Notes: generated by a model from the letters alone, not told the origin. A stretch of DNA of 51,351 nt from Rhodospirillaceae bacterium (GCA_002696205.1 NZRL01000102.1:1-51351); one strand, 5' to 3'; shown: positions 8,114 through 17,258, counted from the first letter of the stretch. Made by a program: numbers and translations.

Positions 8114-9439
8114 TCAGGCGACGGAGCGGAACTCCGGCGCACCCAGAACACCGTTGTCGACCCGGCCCACGGCCACGGCCGTGTTGCCCGCCGCGTCCGA
8201 GGCGGCAAAGGCGACCCGGTCCACGAGGTCCAGCGGATAGGTGTAATCGTCCAGGAAATAGCGCCAAGTGCGGTCGTCCAGCATGTCCGTGTTGTCCCAA
8301 CGGTATTGGCCGTCACGCGTCCGGAAACAGAACCAGGGCTGCGCCCCCCAAATCGGCCCGTCAGACCGACACGTGATCGCCGCACCATCTTGCGAGAGGG
8401 TGAATGTCGGCGCCTTGCCGGCATCCCGTCCGAGGACCCGGCGGAAGGCATCGACCGCCGTGGCGTTGTGGTAGGTGACGCCCGGAAAATCCTTCCGCAC
8501 GCGATTGATCATGTCGTAGTAGGCCGAGAGCTTCTGGCAGGGCGAATGATCGTGGGTATGGGCGGATACCAGGACATGTTCGCCGCCCTGCGCACGTTCG
8601 AACGCGCCGACCAGTTCATGGTGCTCCAGGTTGCCGTAGCGGCTGCCCATCTGCACGCTGCGCCCGATCGCGCGGCCCAGGTCGCCCGCCCGGCGGTAGT
8701 CGTGCAGGGCCGGATGGTAGAGGCTCCAATCCGACGGCGCCCCTTCCCAATCGGTCCAGCGGCGGTTCGAAACATCGGGCTGATCGCCCGTGTCGACCGC
8801 CGTGTTAGACAGGTCGAACGGAAACCATTGTTCCAGGAACAGATGGATGTCCGGCGCCATGATCGGCGTCCGCACGCAGGCCGGCCAATGGCCGAATTCC
8901 AGAAGATTCGCCGACAGTTTGGTGATGTGATCGGGCACGTTCGACCAGTTGTGGCAGGGATGGTGGCTGGCGCCCGAAAACGGTCGCGCGTGATGGTGGA
9001 AATAAAGCGGGTCCGTGCCCTGCGTGTCCTTGAACAGCGACCAGTAATGTTCGAACACCTGGTTCAGGCCCATGGGCTTGCGCCGCGGGTTGTCCGGGAA
9101 GTCCTTCCAGTCGCAGATGAACCAGTTGAAGACCAGACCCCGGCCCTCGTCATCGACGACCTGGTTGCGGTATTCCGGCGTGCGGCCGAAATCGACGTTG
9201 GCTTCCACGTCCTTCCAGTTGCCGTGCCAGTCGCGGATATCGGGCGAGACGACCTTGGCCACGGCCTCCGTATGTTCGCCCAGGTCCATCTCGCCGTTCT
9301 GCAAGGCCGCCAGCGTTTCGGCGCCGGGCACCAGATCCAGCCCGAACAGACGGTTGACCCGTTCGATACAGGCTTCGGGCGATTCATAAAGCGGCCCTTC
9401 GGTATCGACGCAAAGGACGAAGGAAACGGATCCGGACAT
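8114..9439 (-). CDS. Putative polysaccharide-deacetylase-fold protein
   Basis: The 441-aa protein opens with SVSFVLCVDTEGPLYESPEA, which looks like the first beta-strand and metal-binding Asp motif of NodB/polysaccharide-deacetylase-type barrels. Near residue 300 a strand with VLVSAHTHDHSP is followed by helix FPGVTYHNATAVDAF, the usual layout of the last barrel strands in that fold. The middle is rich in His and Trp (LYFHHHARPFSG, CHNWSNVPDH). No signal peptide is seen, so it should be cytoplasmic. ATG 9439 is preceded by GGAG at 8 nt. The catalytic role is not proven; a sugar deacetylase or hydrolase in glycan assembly is a guess from the fold and context. It follows the 9485-10501 gene by 45 nt and is probably co-transcribed. 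Confidence 0.6.
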   Translation of the reverse strand: MSGSVSFVLCVDTEGPLYESPEACIERVNRLFGLDLVPGAETLAALQNGEMDLGEHTEAVAKVVSPDIRDWHGNWKDVEANVDFGRTPEYRNQVVDDEGRGLVFNWFICDWKDFPDNPRRKPMGLNQVFEHYWSLFKDTQGTDPLYFHHHARPFSGASHHPCHNWSNVPDHITKLSANLLEFGHWPACVRTPIMAPDIHLFLEQWFPFDLSNTAVDTGDQPDVSNRRWTDWEGAPSDWSLYHPALHDYRRAGDLGRAIGRSVQMGSRYGNLEHHELVGAFERAQGGEHVLVSAHTHDHSPCQKLSAYYDMINRVRKDFPGVTYHNATAVDAFRRVLGRDAGKAPTFTLSQDGAAITCRSDGPIWGAQPWFCFRTRDGQYRWDNTDMLDDRTWRYFLDDYTYPLDLVDRVAFAASDAAGNTAVAVGRVDNGVLGAPEFRSVA

Positions 9440-9484
9440 GTTCAAAACTCCTATGGTCCAGTCTTTCGGGGCAAGGCTTGGGCC

Positions 9485-10501
9485 TCAGACCGCGTCGCCG
9501 GGCTCGTCACGCAGAACTCTCGGCGGCGCGCTGGGATAGACATCCACCCCCTCGCCGGTCGCCAACCAATGGCGCATCCGCCCGGCGATAAATTCGTCGG
9601 TGATTATCTCATATAGGCGCTGCCATTGCTCCTGCGTAGGCAATTCGCCGGATAATTCGTACTTCCAGTGGGCCAGCATCGGCCGGCAGATCATTTCCAG
9701 GAATTGGGTGTCCGCAACATCCAGAAACTCCATGTAGCGCCCGACCGACGTCGACCCGATCGCGACCGGCGCGTCGTCTTCATAGGACGTATTGGCCAGC
9801 CAGGGCCCACCCGAGTAATCGCGGAAATTCCGCGCATCCAACATCGCCGGGTCGAAATCGATTTCCAACCGGCCGCATAGCGCGCGCAAGACGTCTTCCG
9901 GGGCGGCGACCAGGTCCTCGTACTTGACCGTGGCATAGCTCGACGCCGGCAGCGTCAATTCCAGGTTGAACGCCGCCTGCATCGCATCAAGCGCCGCGAA
10001 CCCCGTATCGAGATAGCGCAGGCCCGGCTCGTAGGTGATCTTCTTCTGCGAGGCCGCCGCATCGCGCGGGTCGCGCAGCACGATCACCGTTTTTGCCTGC
10101 GGAAACATTTTGAGGAAATCCGGAATAAGCCGCCAGGCCATCAGGGTCTTCTCGCCCCATTGCGGTTTGCCCTCCGGTTCCGCCAGGTAATGGCGCATCA
10201 CGCAGTCATAAATGATCGCGTCGTCCCATTCCGTCATCGCGTCCAGTTCCGCCAGAACCGGCGCGGGATCAAGGCGGCGCATCCAACGCGATTGGCAGCG
10301 TTCGGTAATATCCTCGACCAATGCCCGGCGGTTCGCCGCATCGCTGAGCGGGCGGAACTCGCCGAAACAAAACCGCATGTAATGAAGCGAGTCATAGGTC
10401 ACCGCAAAGCGGGGATGAACGTCCAGGATGCGCGACACCAACGTCGTGCCGGACCGGTAGACGCCGGTGATGAATATGGGGGTGATGGTATCGATGGACA
10501 T
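9485..10501 (-). CDS. Sulfotransferase-family protein (Sulfotransfer_1/3 type)
   Basis: This 338-aa protein has a clear 5'-PSB loop, FITGVYRSGTTLVSRIL, at residues 10-26 and a 3'-PB motif, VIVLRDPRDAAASQKK, at about residues 135-150, then VKYEDLVAAPEDVL. These are the PAPS-binding elements of bacterial sulfotransferases. The start is set at ATG 10501 (MSIDT), because the frame upstream lacks conserved residues; the Shine-Dalgarno sequence is weak. The gene is the promoter-proximal member of a minus-strand pair with the deacetylase-like gene. It is divergent from the 10648 gene; the 146-nt gap holds a perfect CtrA-type box. Confidence 0.85.
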   Translation of the reverse strand: MSIDTITPIFITGVYRSGTTLVSRILDVHPRFAVTYDSLHYMRFCFGEFRPLSDAANRRALVEDITERCQSRWMRRLDPAPVLAELDAMTEWDDAIIYDCVMRHYLAEPEGKPQWGEKTLMAWRLIPDFLKMFPQAKTVIVLRDPRDAAASQKKITYEPGLRYLDTGFAALDAMQAAFNLELTLPASSYATVKYEDLVAAPEDVLRALCGRLEIDFDPAMLDARNFRDYSGGPWLANTSYEDDAPVAIGSTSVGRYMEFLDVADTQFLEMICRPMLAHWKYELSGELPTQEQWQRLYEIITDEFIAGRMRHWLATGEGVDVYPSAPPRVLRDEPGDAV

Positions 10502-10580
10502 TTCTTGTCGCTCACTCCGGCCCGCCTCCGGTGGTGGAGATATTCGGGCGATTACAGGCCGAAAATAAAGCAATTCCAGC

Positions 10581-10595
10581 TTAAACTTAGGTTAA
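10581..10595. promoter_or_regulatory. CtrA-type box (TTAA-N7-TTAA)
   Basis: TTAA-ACTTAGG-TTAA matches the CtrA full-site consensus exactly. It lies in the 146-nt gap between divergent genes, 53-67 nt upstream of the 10648 start, where an activator could overlap a -35 region. It lies about 80-95 nt upstream of the opposite gene at 10501. The window also encodes SciP, a CtrA inhibitor, which supports the reading. Confidence 0.5.
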
Positions 10596-10647
10596 TCGCT
10601 GACCGCCAAAATATATCGAAACACCCCTCTCAATCGCATTGTCAGCC

Positions 10648-13086
10648 ATGGACGAAAATCAGCTCATCGCCGAAATCCGCAACGGCAACGCCGTTTCCGC
10701 GATCTCCCGGTTTACCGCGGCGCGCCCGGGCGTCGGGCTGGAGACCGTTCTGGCGACCTTGATCAACGCCGGGCTGAAAGCCGATGCGGAAACCGCCGCC
10801 TTGGACTGGCTCAAGGCGGAACCGGGCCACCCCGTTGCCCATTTGGCGCTGGCCCAGTTGTATTACGGGGACGAACGTTGGCTCGACGCGATCCCCCATT
10901 TTTCTTTCCTTCGGGACACTAATCCGGCGGATCCCATTCCGCACGGCGCCTTGTGCTGGGCCCATGCGATGACCAGGCGACTCGCGGAACTTCGCCACGT
11001 CGTCGCGGAGGCCGGCCAGCAGATCGCACCGGGCCGCAACCTGGACTGGCAGGCCGGGCAAATCGCCGCAAAGTATCTTTCCGACGAAGACAAGGCCGCG
11101 TTTCAACGCCATTGGGATCAAGTCAGGGCATCGACGCGCGACGCCAGATCGGCCTTCGCGAAGGGACCGGCGGTCGTCACCTGGATGCCGGATACCGCCG
11201 GCGCATCCGTGCGGCTGCAGGGCGCGTCACTCGGAATTCCGGCCGAGACCGCCTGGTTCCTGATCGACGGAACGGAACGGGTTCCCGCCGAGAAACGGGC
11301 CGACGACACGGTTGCCGTCTGGTCCGCCGAGATCGGCAAAACCCCCGGCCAGGTCCGATCCGCCGCCTTGGTCGTGCACGGCCCCGACGGGGACCAGCAC
11401 GGCCGGAAAGTCGCCTTTGAATGCCGCGATGCGGACATTCTGATCGCCGAGACCGCAGGCGCCTCCGCCATCGGCATGACCGGTGCGGCACTGGCGGGCC
11501 GCGTCGCCGCCGGCGCGGATGCGGGCGCATACCGCTTCGAATACGGCCGCTCTCCCGACCGCCTGGACCGTTCGACCGACTGGGCGCCGTTGCCGGGCGC
11601 ATTGAACGCGCGCCTTGCGGCGTCGCCGCAGTCGACATCGAAACTGTGCCGGTTGTACGTCGGCGCCGTGGAATGGGATCAGACCGACGGGGTTTTCTAT
11701 TGCCGGTCTCCCTTCGGCAAGGATCCGAACCACATGTCCGGGATCGGCTTCCTGGACCATTTGTTCACGTTGCGCCAAAACAGCCTGCAACCGGACGGCT
11801 TTCAGGAGATTCAGCCGCACGAAGGCTCCGACCTGCGTGATGCCGAATTTACCGCGGCCCTCCGCACCCGTGATTTCGACAGCAAGGGCTTCCTTCATTG
11901 TCTGGGCGCGGGACACGGCGGGAATTTCTGGATGCTGACCGGCGAGCCCATCGACCTGTCGACCGCCGGGCCGGACGGCCGGTTAGACATCGCATTGACC
12001 CTTCGGCCCACCCCCGAGTTATGGACCCACTTCGGCAACAACCCCAAAGAACAGGCCAATTACGAACGGTATTACTACGGCCCGCTGAACGATGCCCTCT
12101 GCCCGCATGTCGGCAGCCTGCCGTTCGAAGGGGCCTTCGGCGATTGGCGCGACGCCCCCGAAGGCGATATCGCTTTCGAACGCGTGACGCTGACCTATCG
12201 TGATTCGAACGCGCTTTCCCCCGCCAACGGCGCGCGGCTGGTCGCCTATCCTTCGAATACACTGTGCGACCCCGCCGCCTTGACCGACGGACGGCGCGGC
12301 GACCCGGACGATTGCTGGTATCGGCTGGGGCCGGTGGAAGAACCGTTGGTGTTCACCTGGCAGCTTCCCCGCCCGGTCCTCGCCGGGCGCTTCGTCCTGC
12401 ATCTGGACCCGTTGCTGCCGATCAAGCGGGCGACGGTCAGCGCGTCACGGCGCAGCGATCCCGCACGTCCCCCGATCACCGCAGCGCTGGAGGACATCCC
12501 TTCGGCTGAAAACATCCTCGACGACTTGCCGCTGCGAACCGTTTCCTTCCCGGGCACCGAACCCGTCGATCTGGTCAGGCTTGAAATCGAACAAGGATAT
12601 TCCGACGCCGGCGTCGGGCTCGCGGGCGTGGAACTGTATGCGGCGGATTTCGTCCCGCGCCCTTCGGCCGCGCCGGTCACCGTATCGGCCGATATCGAGG
12701 ACCTGGAACCCGGGGCCGAAGTTTTCTACCGGACCGTCTGCCGCGCCGGAGAGCGCGAAGAAGCAGGCCGGACGGAATCGCTCAACCTGCCGGCGGACGA
12801 CGCGCCGATTCTCATCGAGGCACAGATTTTCCAAGCCACCCCCGAGAAGACATCCATCGCCGTGCGCGGCAACGCCATGGGGCGGGAAACGACGCTGCAG
12901 TGGCGGGCCGACCGGGACGATTGGCAGGGGACCTCCTTCGGTTGGGAAAAATCAAGCGCCCACCGCTATATTACTCTGCCAGGTTCGCCCCCGGGATCGA
13001 CACGACAGGTGACGGTTCGACTGACGAGCGACGCCGGCACCAGTAACGAGACGACGGTTCATTGGACGGTCGAAACCGATAGATAG
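10648..13086 (+). CDS. Large uncharacterised protein: TPR-like N-terminus, beta-rich, discoidin-like C-terminal region
   Basis: The 812-aa product has no recognised full-length family. Residues 1 to about 150 are helical and TPR-like (HPVAHLALAQLYYGDERWLD). Residues 170-330 form repeated beta-rich segments. The 350-510 region is Trp/Phe/Gly-rich (GFLHCLGAGHGGNFWMLTGE). Residues about 530-670 resemble an F5/8-type (discoidin) sugar-binding fold: ALTDGRRGDPDDCWY, then FTWQLPRPVLAGRFVLHLDP, then GLAGVELYAADF. The C-terminus is another Ig-like stretch. No signal peptide or membrane helix is seen, so it is probably cytoplasmic. It leads an apparent operon with a sulfotransferase (13-nt gap) and a methyltransferase (9-nt gap), suggesting it binds or scaffolds the glycan being modified. 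A TTG at 10639 is an alternative start. Confidence 0.7.
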   Translation: MDENQLIAEIRNGNAVSAISRFTAARPGVGLETVLATLINAGLKADAETAALDWLKAEPGHPVAHLALAQLYYGDERWLDAIPHFSFLRDTNPADPIPHGALCWAHAMTRRLAELRHVVAEAGQQIAPGRNLDWQAGQIAAKYLSDEDKAAFQRHWDQVRASTRDARSAFAKGPAVVTWMPDTAGASVRLQGASLGIPAETAWFLIDGTERVPAEKRADDTVAVWSAEIGKTPGQVRSAALVVHGPDGDQHGRKVAFECRDADILIAETAGASAIGMTGAALAGRVAAGADAGAYRFEYGRSPDRLDRSTDWAPLPGALNARLAASPQSTSKLCRLYVGAVEWDQTDGVFYCRSPFGKDPNHMSGIGFLDHLFTLRQNSLQPDGFQEIQPHEGSDLRDAEFTAALRTRDFDSKGFLHCLGAGHGGNFWMLTGEPIDLSTAGPDGRLDIALTLRPTPELWTHFGNNPKEQANYERYYYGPLNDALCPHVGSLPFEGAFGDWRDAPEGDIAFERVTLTYRDSNALSPANGARLVAYPSNTLCDPAALTDGRRGDPDDCWYRLGPVEEPLVFTWQLPRPVLAGRFVLHLDPLLPIKRATVSASRRSDPARPPITAALEDIPSAENILDDLPLRTVSFPGTEPVDLVRLEIEQGYSDAGVGLAGVELYAADFVPRPSAAPVTVSADIEDLEPGAEVFYRTVCRAGEREEAGRTESLNLPADDAPILIEAQIFQATPEKTSIAVRGNAMGRETTLQWRADRDDWQGTSFGWEKSSAHRYITLPGSPPGSTRQVTVRLTSDAGTSNETTVHWTVETDR

Positions 13087-13099
13087 GACATCGACGAAG

Positions 13100-14053
13100 A
13101 TGAAGCAGACGCTTCTTCGCAAGTTGCTCGAACAATCCGGCGTTGGCGATCTCGCCATGTGCCTGTACGCCGTCACGCCGTTCGATGACCCGGACCCGCG
13201 CCCGCTGTTCTTCTATCACATGGAAAAAGGCGGCGGGATCGCGGTCCATTCCTGTATCCGGACCGCCTTCGCCATGGCGCAGGCGCTGACCGGCCAGCCC
13301 CATTCCTATCTCAGGTTCCATGCGGACGATGATCTGACGGCCGAGCAGTTGGCGGAATTTTACGCCAAGCCCCTGAACGCCTGCGCCTTTGTCGGCAAGG
13401 TCGGCCTGCAAACCTTCGGCATGCACGAGAATTTCAATCGCCGCTGGCGGCTGATGACCATCCTGCGCGATCCCTTTGATCGGCTGGTGTCGCATTATTT
13501 CTATCTTCTCCGCCGCCAACTGCGGGCCGGTCCAGCATCCGAAAGCGATTTCGTCGACTACGCCAAGGATTGGCGTAACCACTGCTACCATCTGCGCATG
13601 CTGTGCCGGGACACGGATGCGGACCGCAGCCTGGAAAGCATCCGCGATGAAGCGATGGAAAACCTGGCGTCGTTCGATTTCGTCGGCACCCTGGATCAGA
13701 TCGAAGACATGCTGCTGAACGTCTGGTCGGTCTACCGGTTTCTCCCGGTCCTGACCCAACAAATTCACGCCAACCCCCACAAGACCAGCCAGTTCGAACA
13801 CCTGCGGGACGACATCTACGAGTTGAACCGCATGGACAAGGAACTGGTGGACAAATTCTCGGCCTCGCCCCGAGCACCCGTCATTGCTCAGCCCGAAACG
13901 GACAACAACCTGAGCGTCCCCTCCCATCTGGGAGTGATCGTCGATCACCAAGGAGAGGTGAACTTCTCCGGCTCGTCCAAGGCCATTGAGGCAGGACAGT
14001 TCTTTCAGCGCCTGGACCAGCGCCCGGCATCACTCAACGCGTTCCTGGAATAG
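13100..14053 (+). CDS. Sulfotransferase-family protein (Sulfotransfer_2, heparan-sulfate-type)
   Basis: The 317-aa protein begins its fold with LFFYHMEKGGGIAVHSCIR, the counterpart of the 'IPKTGGTS' 5'-PSB loop of the Sulfotransfer_2 family. The usual K-T-G-G is replaced by K-G-G-G. The 3'-PB motif is LMTILRDPFDRLVSHYFYLL at about residues 117-136. Downstream, FDFVGTLDQIEDMLL matches the conserved 'f.fvG.~Ed' helix. Members sulfate polysaccharides. It is the second gene of an operon (13 nt after the TPR/discoidin-like protein, 9 nt before a methyltransferase). The KGGG change leaves the Lys in place, so activity remains possible. Confidence 0.8.
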   Translation: MKQTLLRKLLEQSGVGDLAMCLYAVTPFDDPDPRPLFFYHMEKGGGIAVHSCIRTAFAMAQALTGQPHSYLRFHADDDLTAEQLAEFYAKPLNACAFVGKVGLQTFGMHENFNRRWRLMTILRDPFDRLVSHYFYLLRRQLRAGPASESDFVDYAKDWRNHCYHLRMLCRDTDADRSLESIRDEAMENLASFDFVGTLDQIEDMLLNVWSVYRFLPVLTQQIHANPHKTSQFEHLRDDIYELNRMDKELVDKFSASPRAPVIAQPETDNNLSVPSHLGVIVDHQGEVNFSGSSKAIEAGQFFQRLDQRPASLNAFLE

Positions 14054-14062
14054 GCTGCCGTC

Positions 14063-14809
14063 ATGCCGATCGATATCAATCTCGTCTCTTCGTTTCAAAT
14101 GGGCACGATCCAGCCGGAACAGGCGGACCGCATATACGAGATGCTTCTCAATCTATGGAAAGACAGAGACGTCGATGAGGCGCAGGAACGCTATGTCGTC
14201 GAAAGCTATCGCCGTAACTTCTTCCGCGAAGACCGCCGCTTCGTGGCGGAGGCGATTGTCGACATCTGCCGCGGCCACGAACCGAAACCGGCGCGGGTTT
14301 TGGAAATGGGCTGCGCCAACGCGCCGCTTTTGCATTTTTTCAAGGAGGTCGCGCCCGAAGTCCCGGTCGAATTCGTCGGGATCGAGCCCTACAAACCATT
14401 CATCGCCGACGTGAATGAATTGTTCCCCGAAGCGACGATGGTCGACGCCACGGCGGAACAGTTCGCCGAGTTCACCGAGGCCGAATGCCCGCCCCCGTTC
14501 CGATTGTTCACGGCAACGGTTGCGTTGTGCATGATGCACCCGCGGGTCGCCCAGGCCTGCATCGGCAAGGCGGCGGAACTCTGCGATGAAATCCTGCTCT
14601 ATGACTTCGTCGTCAATACGATGGGAGGCATATCCGCGACAGAGCCGGTCGCCTTCATCTGGAAACCGGAAATCAAACAGTTCTATTTCGCCCACTGCTT
14701 TGAAAGTTATTTCCAGGCCTGCGGGTTCCGCTTGGTCGACATCCAGCCCCGGGTTCATGAAAGCGGCAAGCACGGTTTCGGCATGATCCGCGCGGTAAGA
14801 GCCGACTGA
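14063..14809 (+). CDS. Class I SAM-dependent methyltransferase
   Basis: The 248-aa protein has a Rossmann-type SAM motif I, ARVLEMGCANAPLLHFF, at about residues 78-95, an acidic strand end FVGIEPYKPF at about 105, and a later RLFTATVALCMMHPRVAQAC segment. The C-terminal half (FAHCFESYFQACGFRLVDIQ) is typical of small-molecule or sugar methyltransferases. The acceptor is unknown. It starts 9 nt after the Sulfotransfer_2 gene and is the last gene of that operon. A glycan or flagellin substrate is inferred from position only. Confidence 0.75.
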   Translation: MPIDINLVSSFQMGTIQPEQADRIYEMLLNLWKDRDVDEAQERYVVESYRRNFFREDRRFVAEAIVDICRGHEPKPARVLEMGCANAPLLHFFKEVAPEVPVEFVGIEPYKPFIADVNELFPEATMVDATAEQFAEFTEAECPPPFRLFTATVALCMMHPRVAQACIGKAAELCDEILLYDFVVNTMGGISATEPVAFIWKPEIKQFYFAHCFESYFQACGFRLVDIQPRVHESGKHGFGMIRAVRAD

Positions 14810-14830
14810 CCCGGCTGCGATACCATCATC

Positions 14831-14846
14831 CGGCCCGGTTCCTGCA
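14831..14846 (+). promoter_or_regulatory. Candidate sigma-54 promoter for the Maf gene
   Basis: CGGCCCGGTTCCTGCA keeps the GG-N10-GC core of -24/-12 promoters and matches most other consensus positions (CG after the -24, TGCA at the -12). It deviates at the first T, at one A and at one T of TTGC. The predicted start point is about 75 nt before the Maf ATG. It resembles the stronger fliK promoter at 43177-43192. The same stretch could pair with a downstream GGGAACCG as a weak hairpin, so a terminator role for the upstream gene cannot be excluded. Confidence 0.35.
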
Positions 14847-14870
14847 CACGCCGATGGGAACCGAGGCCGT

Positions 14871-14885
14871 TTTACGTTAATTTAA
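14871..14885. promoter_or_regulatory. Near-match CtrA-type box upstream of the Maf gene
   Basis: TTTA-CGTTAAT-TTAA matches seven of eight half-site bases at exact N7 spacing. It also contains the palindrome GTTAATTTAAC. It lies 49-63 nt before the Maf start and downstream of the sigma-54-like element. It is weaker than the two perfect boxes at 10581 and 32106. Confidence 0.3.
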
Positions 14886-14933
14886 CGCCAACAGTGTTTG
14901 CTCCATCCGACTCACCAAAAGGGGAACCTCTCT

Positions 14934-17084
14934 ATGCCTGAAGCGGCACCGGAAGCAACCGATCTCAATCCGCAGTTCATGGCCGAATTGGCTGAGGACG
15001 AAGGGCCGCATACCTGGTGGGTCGCGTCGACGGACCCCGAAGAACGCGCGAAATTGCGCGAACGGAACCTGCATATCTTCAAACACAAGTATCCGCCGAC
15101 CTATAAGGTGCTGGAAAGCTATGTGCCAAAGGCGGAGCTCGTGTTCGGCGACGACGGCCAGCCCGACATGCGGTTCAACGATATGCTGTTTTATGATGGC
15201 GACATCAACGGCTTCACGGAAAAGCAACTCGATGCGTTCGAGAAGAATCCCAACCGCCTTTGGGTGAACCGGCCTCAGCCGAACAACCTGGATGAACATA
15301 CCGGCTGGTTCATCGACGACATGATCACCTCGCTGACCAAAGAGGGCGAGATCGAACTGAGCGTCGGACGGTCGGAAAAGACGAGCTTTTACGCCCTGGT
15401 CATGGGCATCGGGTTGGGCCCGCACCTGCCGGACGTCATCGACCGGACCCAATGCCGCAACATGTTCCTTTTGGAGCCGAACTGGGAAGGCATCTATCAC
15501 TCCCTGGACTTGCTGGACTGGGGCAAAATCCTCATGGAGTTCCAGAAGCGCGACGGGGACATCTATTTCTACATCGACGGTTCGCCGCAGACCTGGATGG
15601 ACGCGCTCCGCCTGCAAATTCGCCGGGTCAATGCGATATCGATCGACGGATTGAACGTCTTCACGCACTACCGGAACAGCGAATTCGACGAATTCACCAA
15701 GAAATTCAACGTCGAATCCCAGTTGCTGATGTCCGGCATGGGCTTCTTCTACGACGAACAGATCATGCTGCAGAACTCGGTCGACAACCTGCGGCACGGC
15801 GGGGCCAGGACCTATGTCCGCAGCTTCGACGGTTTCGCCAAGATCCCCGCGGTCATCGTCGGCTGCGGCCCCTCGCTAGACGACAACATCAAGGACATCA
15901 AGCGGCTTGAAGACAAGGCCGTGATCATTTCCTGCGGATCGGCCCTCGGCCCGCTGCTGGCGGCCGGCATCCGCCCCGATTTCCAGATGGAACTGGAAAA
16001 CCTGAATGTCATGCGGGTGATGAGCTACGCGGCGGAAAGGTTCGACCTGTCGGGTATCTGCCTGGTCGCCAGTTCGACCGTGGAACGCAAGATCAAGGAT
16101 TTCTTCGACGAAGTGATCTACTACTTCCGTCCCGCGTTGTCGAACTTCCCCATCTTTTCGGGCAACGACGATGCCTGTCCCCAGAACCTCGACCCCACGG
16201 TGACCAATGTGGGATTGGCTTTCGCCCAGGAGGTCGCGTTCAAGGAATTTTACCTGTTCGGGATCGATATGGGGCAAAAGGGCAGCAACCGACATCACGC
16301 CACCGATTCTTACCACTATTCGGAAGTCGCGAAGAACGACCGCAAGCGCACCTTCGAACAAGAAGTCCCGGCGAACTTCGGCGGCAAGGCGGGAACGAAC
16401 TACGGCCTTTTCTGGGCGCGCGATTCCTTCCAGCGCTCGATTGCTCTCACGCTCGACCGTGGCCACAAATATTTCAACTGCAGCGACGGCGCGTTGATCA
16501 AGGGCGCGACGCCCCGCCTGTCGCGCACGGTCGACCTTCCCGATCCGGTTGAGAAGCGCGACCAGAAAGTCCACGACATCATCGAACGATTCCCCAAGTT
16601 CGAGGAAGAGGACTTCAAGGAGCGCTGGCAGCCGGACCAGATGATCGATGCCTTAAACGGCGTTTGCGATGAACTGATCGACATTTTCGCGGAATGCGAC
16701 CTGGTCCGCGGATCGGACCATTTGATCGCGTCGTCGCGTATCTTCTACGGACCGCCCGGCGACCGGTTCTACAACTTCGGACGATTGATGCTTCGCGGCA
16801 CTGTCGGCCTGGCTCTCGTTTCCGTCGATTACTATACCAGCCGCATCAAGGATGGGGAAAAATACGATCTGGCCAACGACCTCGTCCGCGCCAGCCTGAC
16901 GAGATTGATCAACCGCATGCGGGTCGTCGCCATCGAACACATCGAGATGCTGGATAGAGAAGAAGATGCCGATGTGGCCTACCTTGAAGGCAAGCTGCCA
17001 ATCGATCTGGACAAGGTTCCGGACCTGAGCAAGCGACGGACGGAAGAGGGCGCCCCAGCCATCCTTGAGGCAACCGAAAGTTAA
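14934..17084 (+). CDS. maf: Maf-type motility accessory factor / DUF115 (MptE-like) flagellin glycosyltransferase
   Basis: Maf proteins transfer nonulosonic acids such as pseudaminic or legionaminic acid from CMP donors to flagellin. The 716-aa length fits. The MptE-like (DUF115) core is at about residues 300-340, with AVIVGCGPSLDDNIKDI, IISCGSALGPLLAAGI and PDFQMELEN, followed by VASSTVERKI and FGIDMGQKG. A helical C-terminal domain follows. The ATG at 14934 has AGGGGAAC upstream; an in-frame TTG at 14898 is less likely. A CMP-sugar pathway starting with a NeuB-type synthase lies 8 kb downstream and the flagellins lie 3 kb away, which strongly supports the role. A 3' extension rich in Asp/Glu follows the catalytic part. 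Confidence 0.88.
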   Translation: MPEAAPEATDLNPQFMAELAEDEGPHTWWVASTDPEERAKLRERNLHIFKHKYPPTYKVLESYVPKAELVFGDDGQPDMRFNDMLFYDGDINGFTEKQLDAFEKNPNRLWVNRPQPNNLDEHTGWFIDDMITSLTKEGEIELSVGRSEKTSFYALVMGIGLGPHLPDVIDRTQCRNMFLLEPNWEGIYHSLDLLDWGKILMEFQKRDGDIYFYIDGSPQTWMDALRLQIRRVNAISIDGLNVFTHYRNSEFDEFTKKFNVESQLLMSGMGFFYDEQIMLQNSVDNLRHGGARTYVRSFDGFAKIPAVIVGCGPSLDDNIKDIKRLEDKAVIISCGSALGPLLAAGIRPDFQMELENLNVMRVMSYAAERFDLSGICLVASSTVERKIKDFFDEVIYYFRPALSNFPIFSGNDDACPQNLDPTVTNVGLAFAQEVAFKEFYLFGIDMGQKGSNRHHATDSYHYSEVAKNDRKRTFEQEVPANFGGKAGTNYGLFWARDSFQRSIALTLDRGHKYFNCSDGALIKGATPRLSRTVDLPDPVEKRDQKVHDIIERFPKFEEEDFKERWQPDQMIDALNGVCDELIDIFAECDLVRGSDHLIASSRIFYGPPGDRFYNFGRLMLRGTVGLALVSVDYYTSRIKDGEKYDLANDLVRASLTRLINRMRVVAIEHIEMLDREEDADVAYLEGKLPIDLDKVPDLSKRRTEEGAPAILEATES

Positions 17085-17127
17085 CCAATTTATCCTAGGC
17101 TTTCTGAAGTTGGGGAACCCCCGTTTC

Positions 17128-17157
17128 TTGCCACCCGAGGCCGTTTTGAGGCATAAT
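17128..17157 (+). promoter_or_regulatory. Candidate sigma-70-type promoter for the radical SAM gene
   Basis: TTGCCA and CATAAT, each one base from consensus, are separated by 18 nt in the 174-nt gap after the Maf gene. The predicted start point is near 17164, about 95 nt before the radical SAM ATG. If real, this gene would be expressed apart from the flagellar sigma-54 cascade. Confidence 0.4.
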
Positions 17158-17258
17158 ATCCGGGTGTCAGAAGACACGAGACGTGGACCAGGCCGGTCAG
17201 TCGGCCGCTACCGCCCAATAGGTGGCGCCGGGTCCCGGCAAGCAGAAGAGCTTGAGCG

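Noticed and set aside
7712-9616. A 634-codon open frame on the plus strand opposite the deacetylase-like gene and the 3' part of the minus-strand sulfotransferase gene
   Set aside because: It is antisense to genes with clear family motifs, is Arg/Pro/Ala-rich as expected of a shadow frame in GC-rich DNA, and has no recognisable domain.
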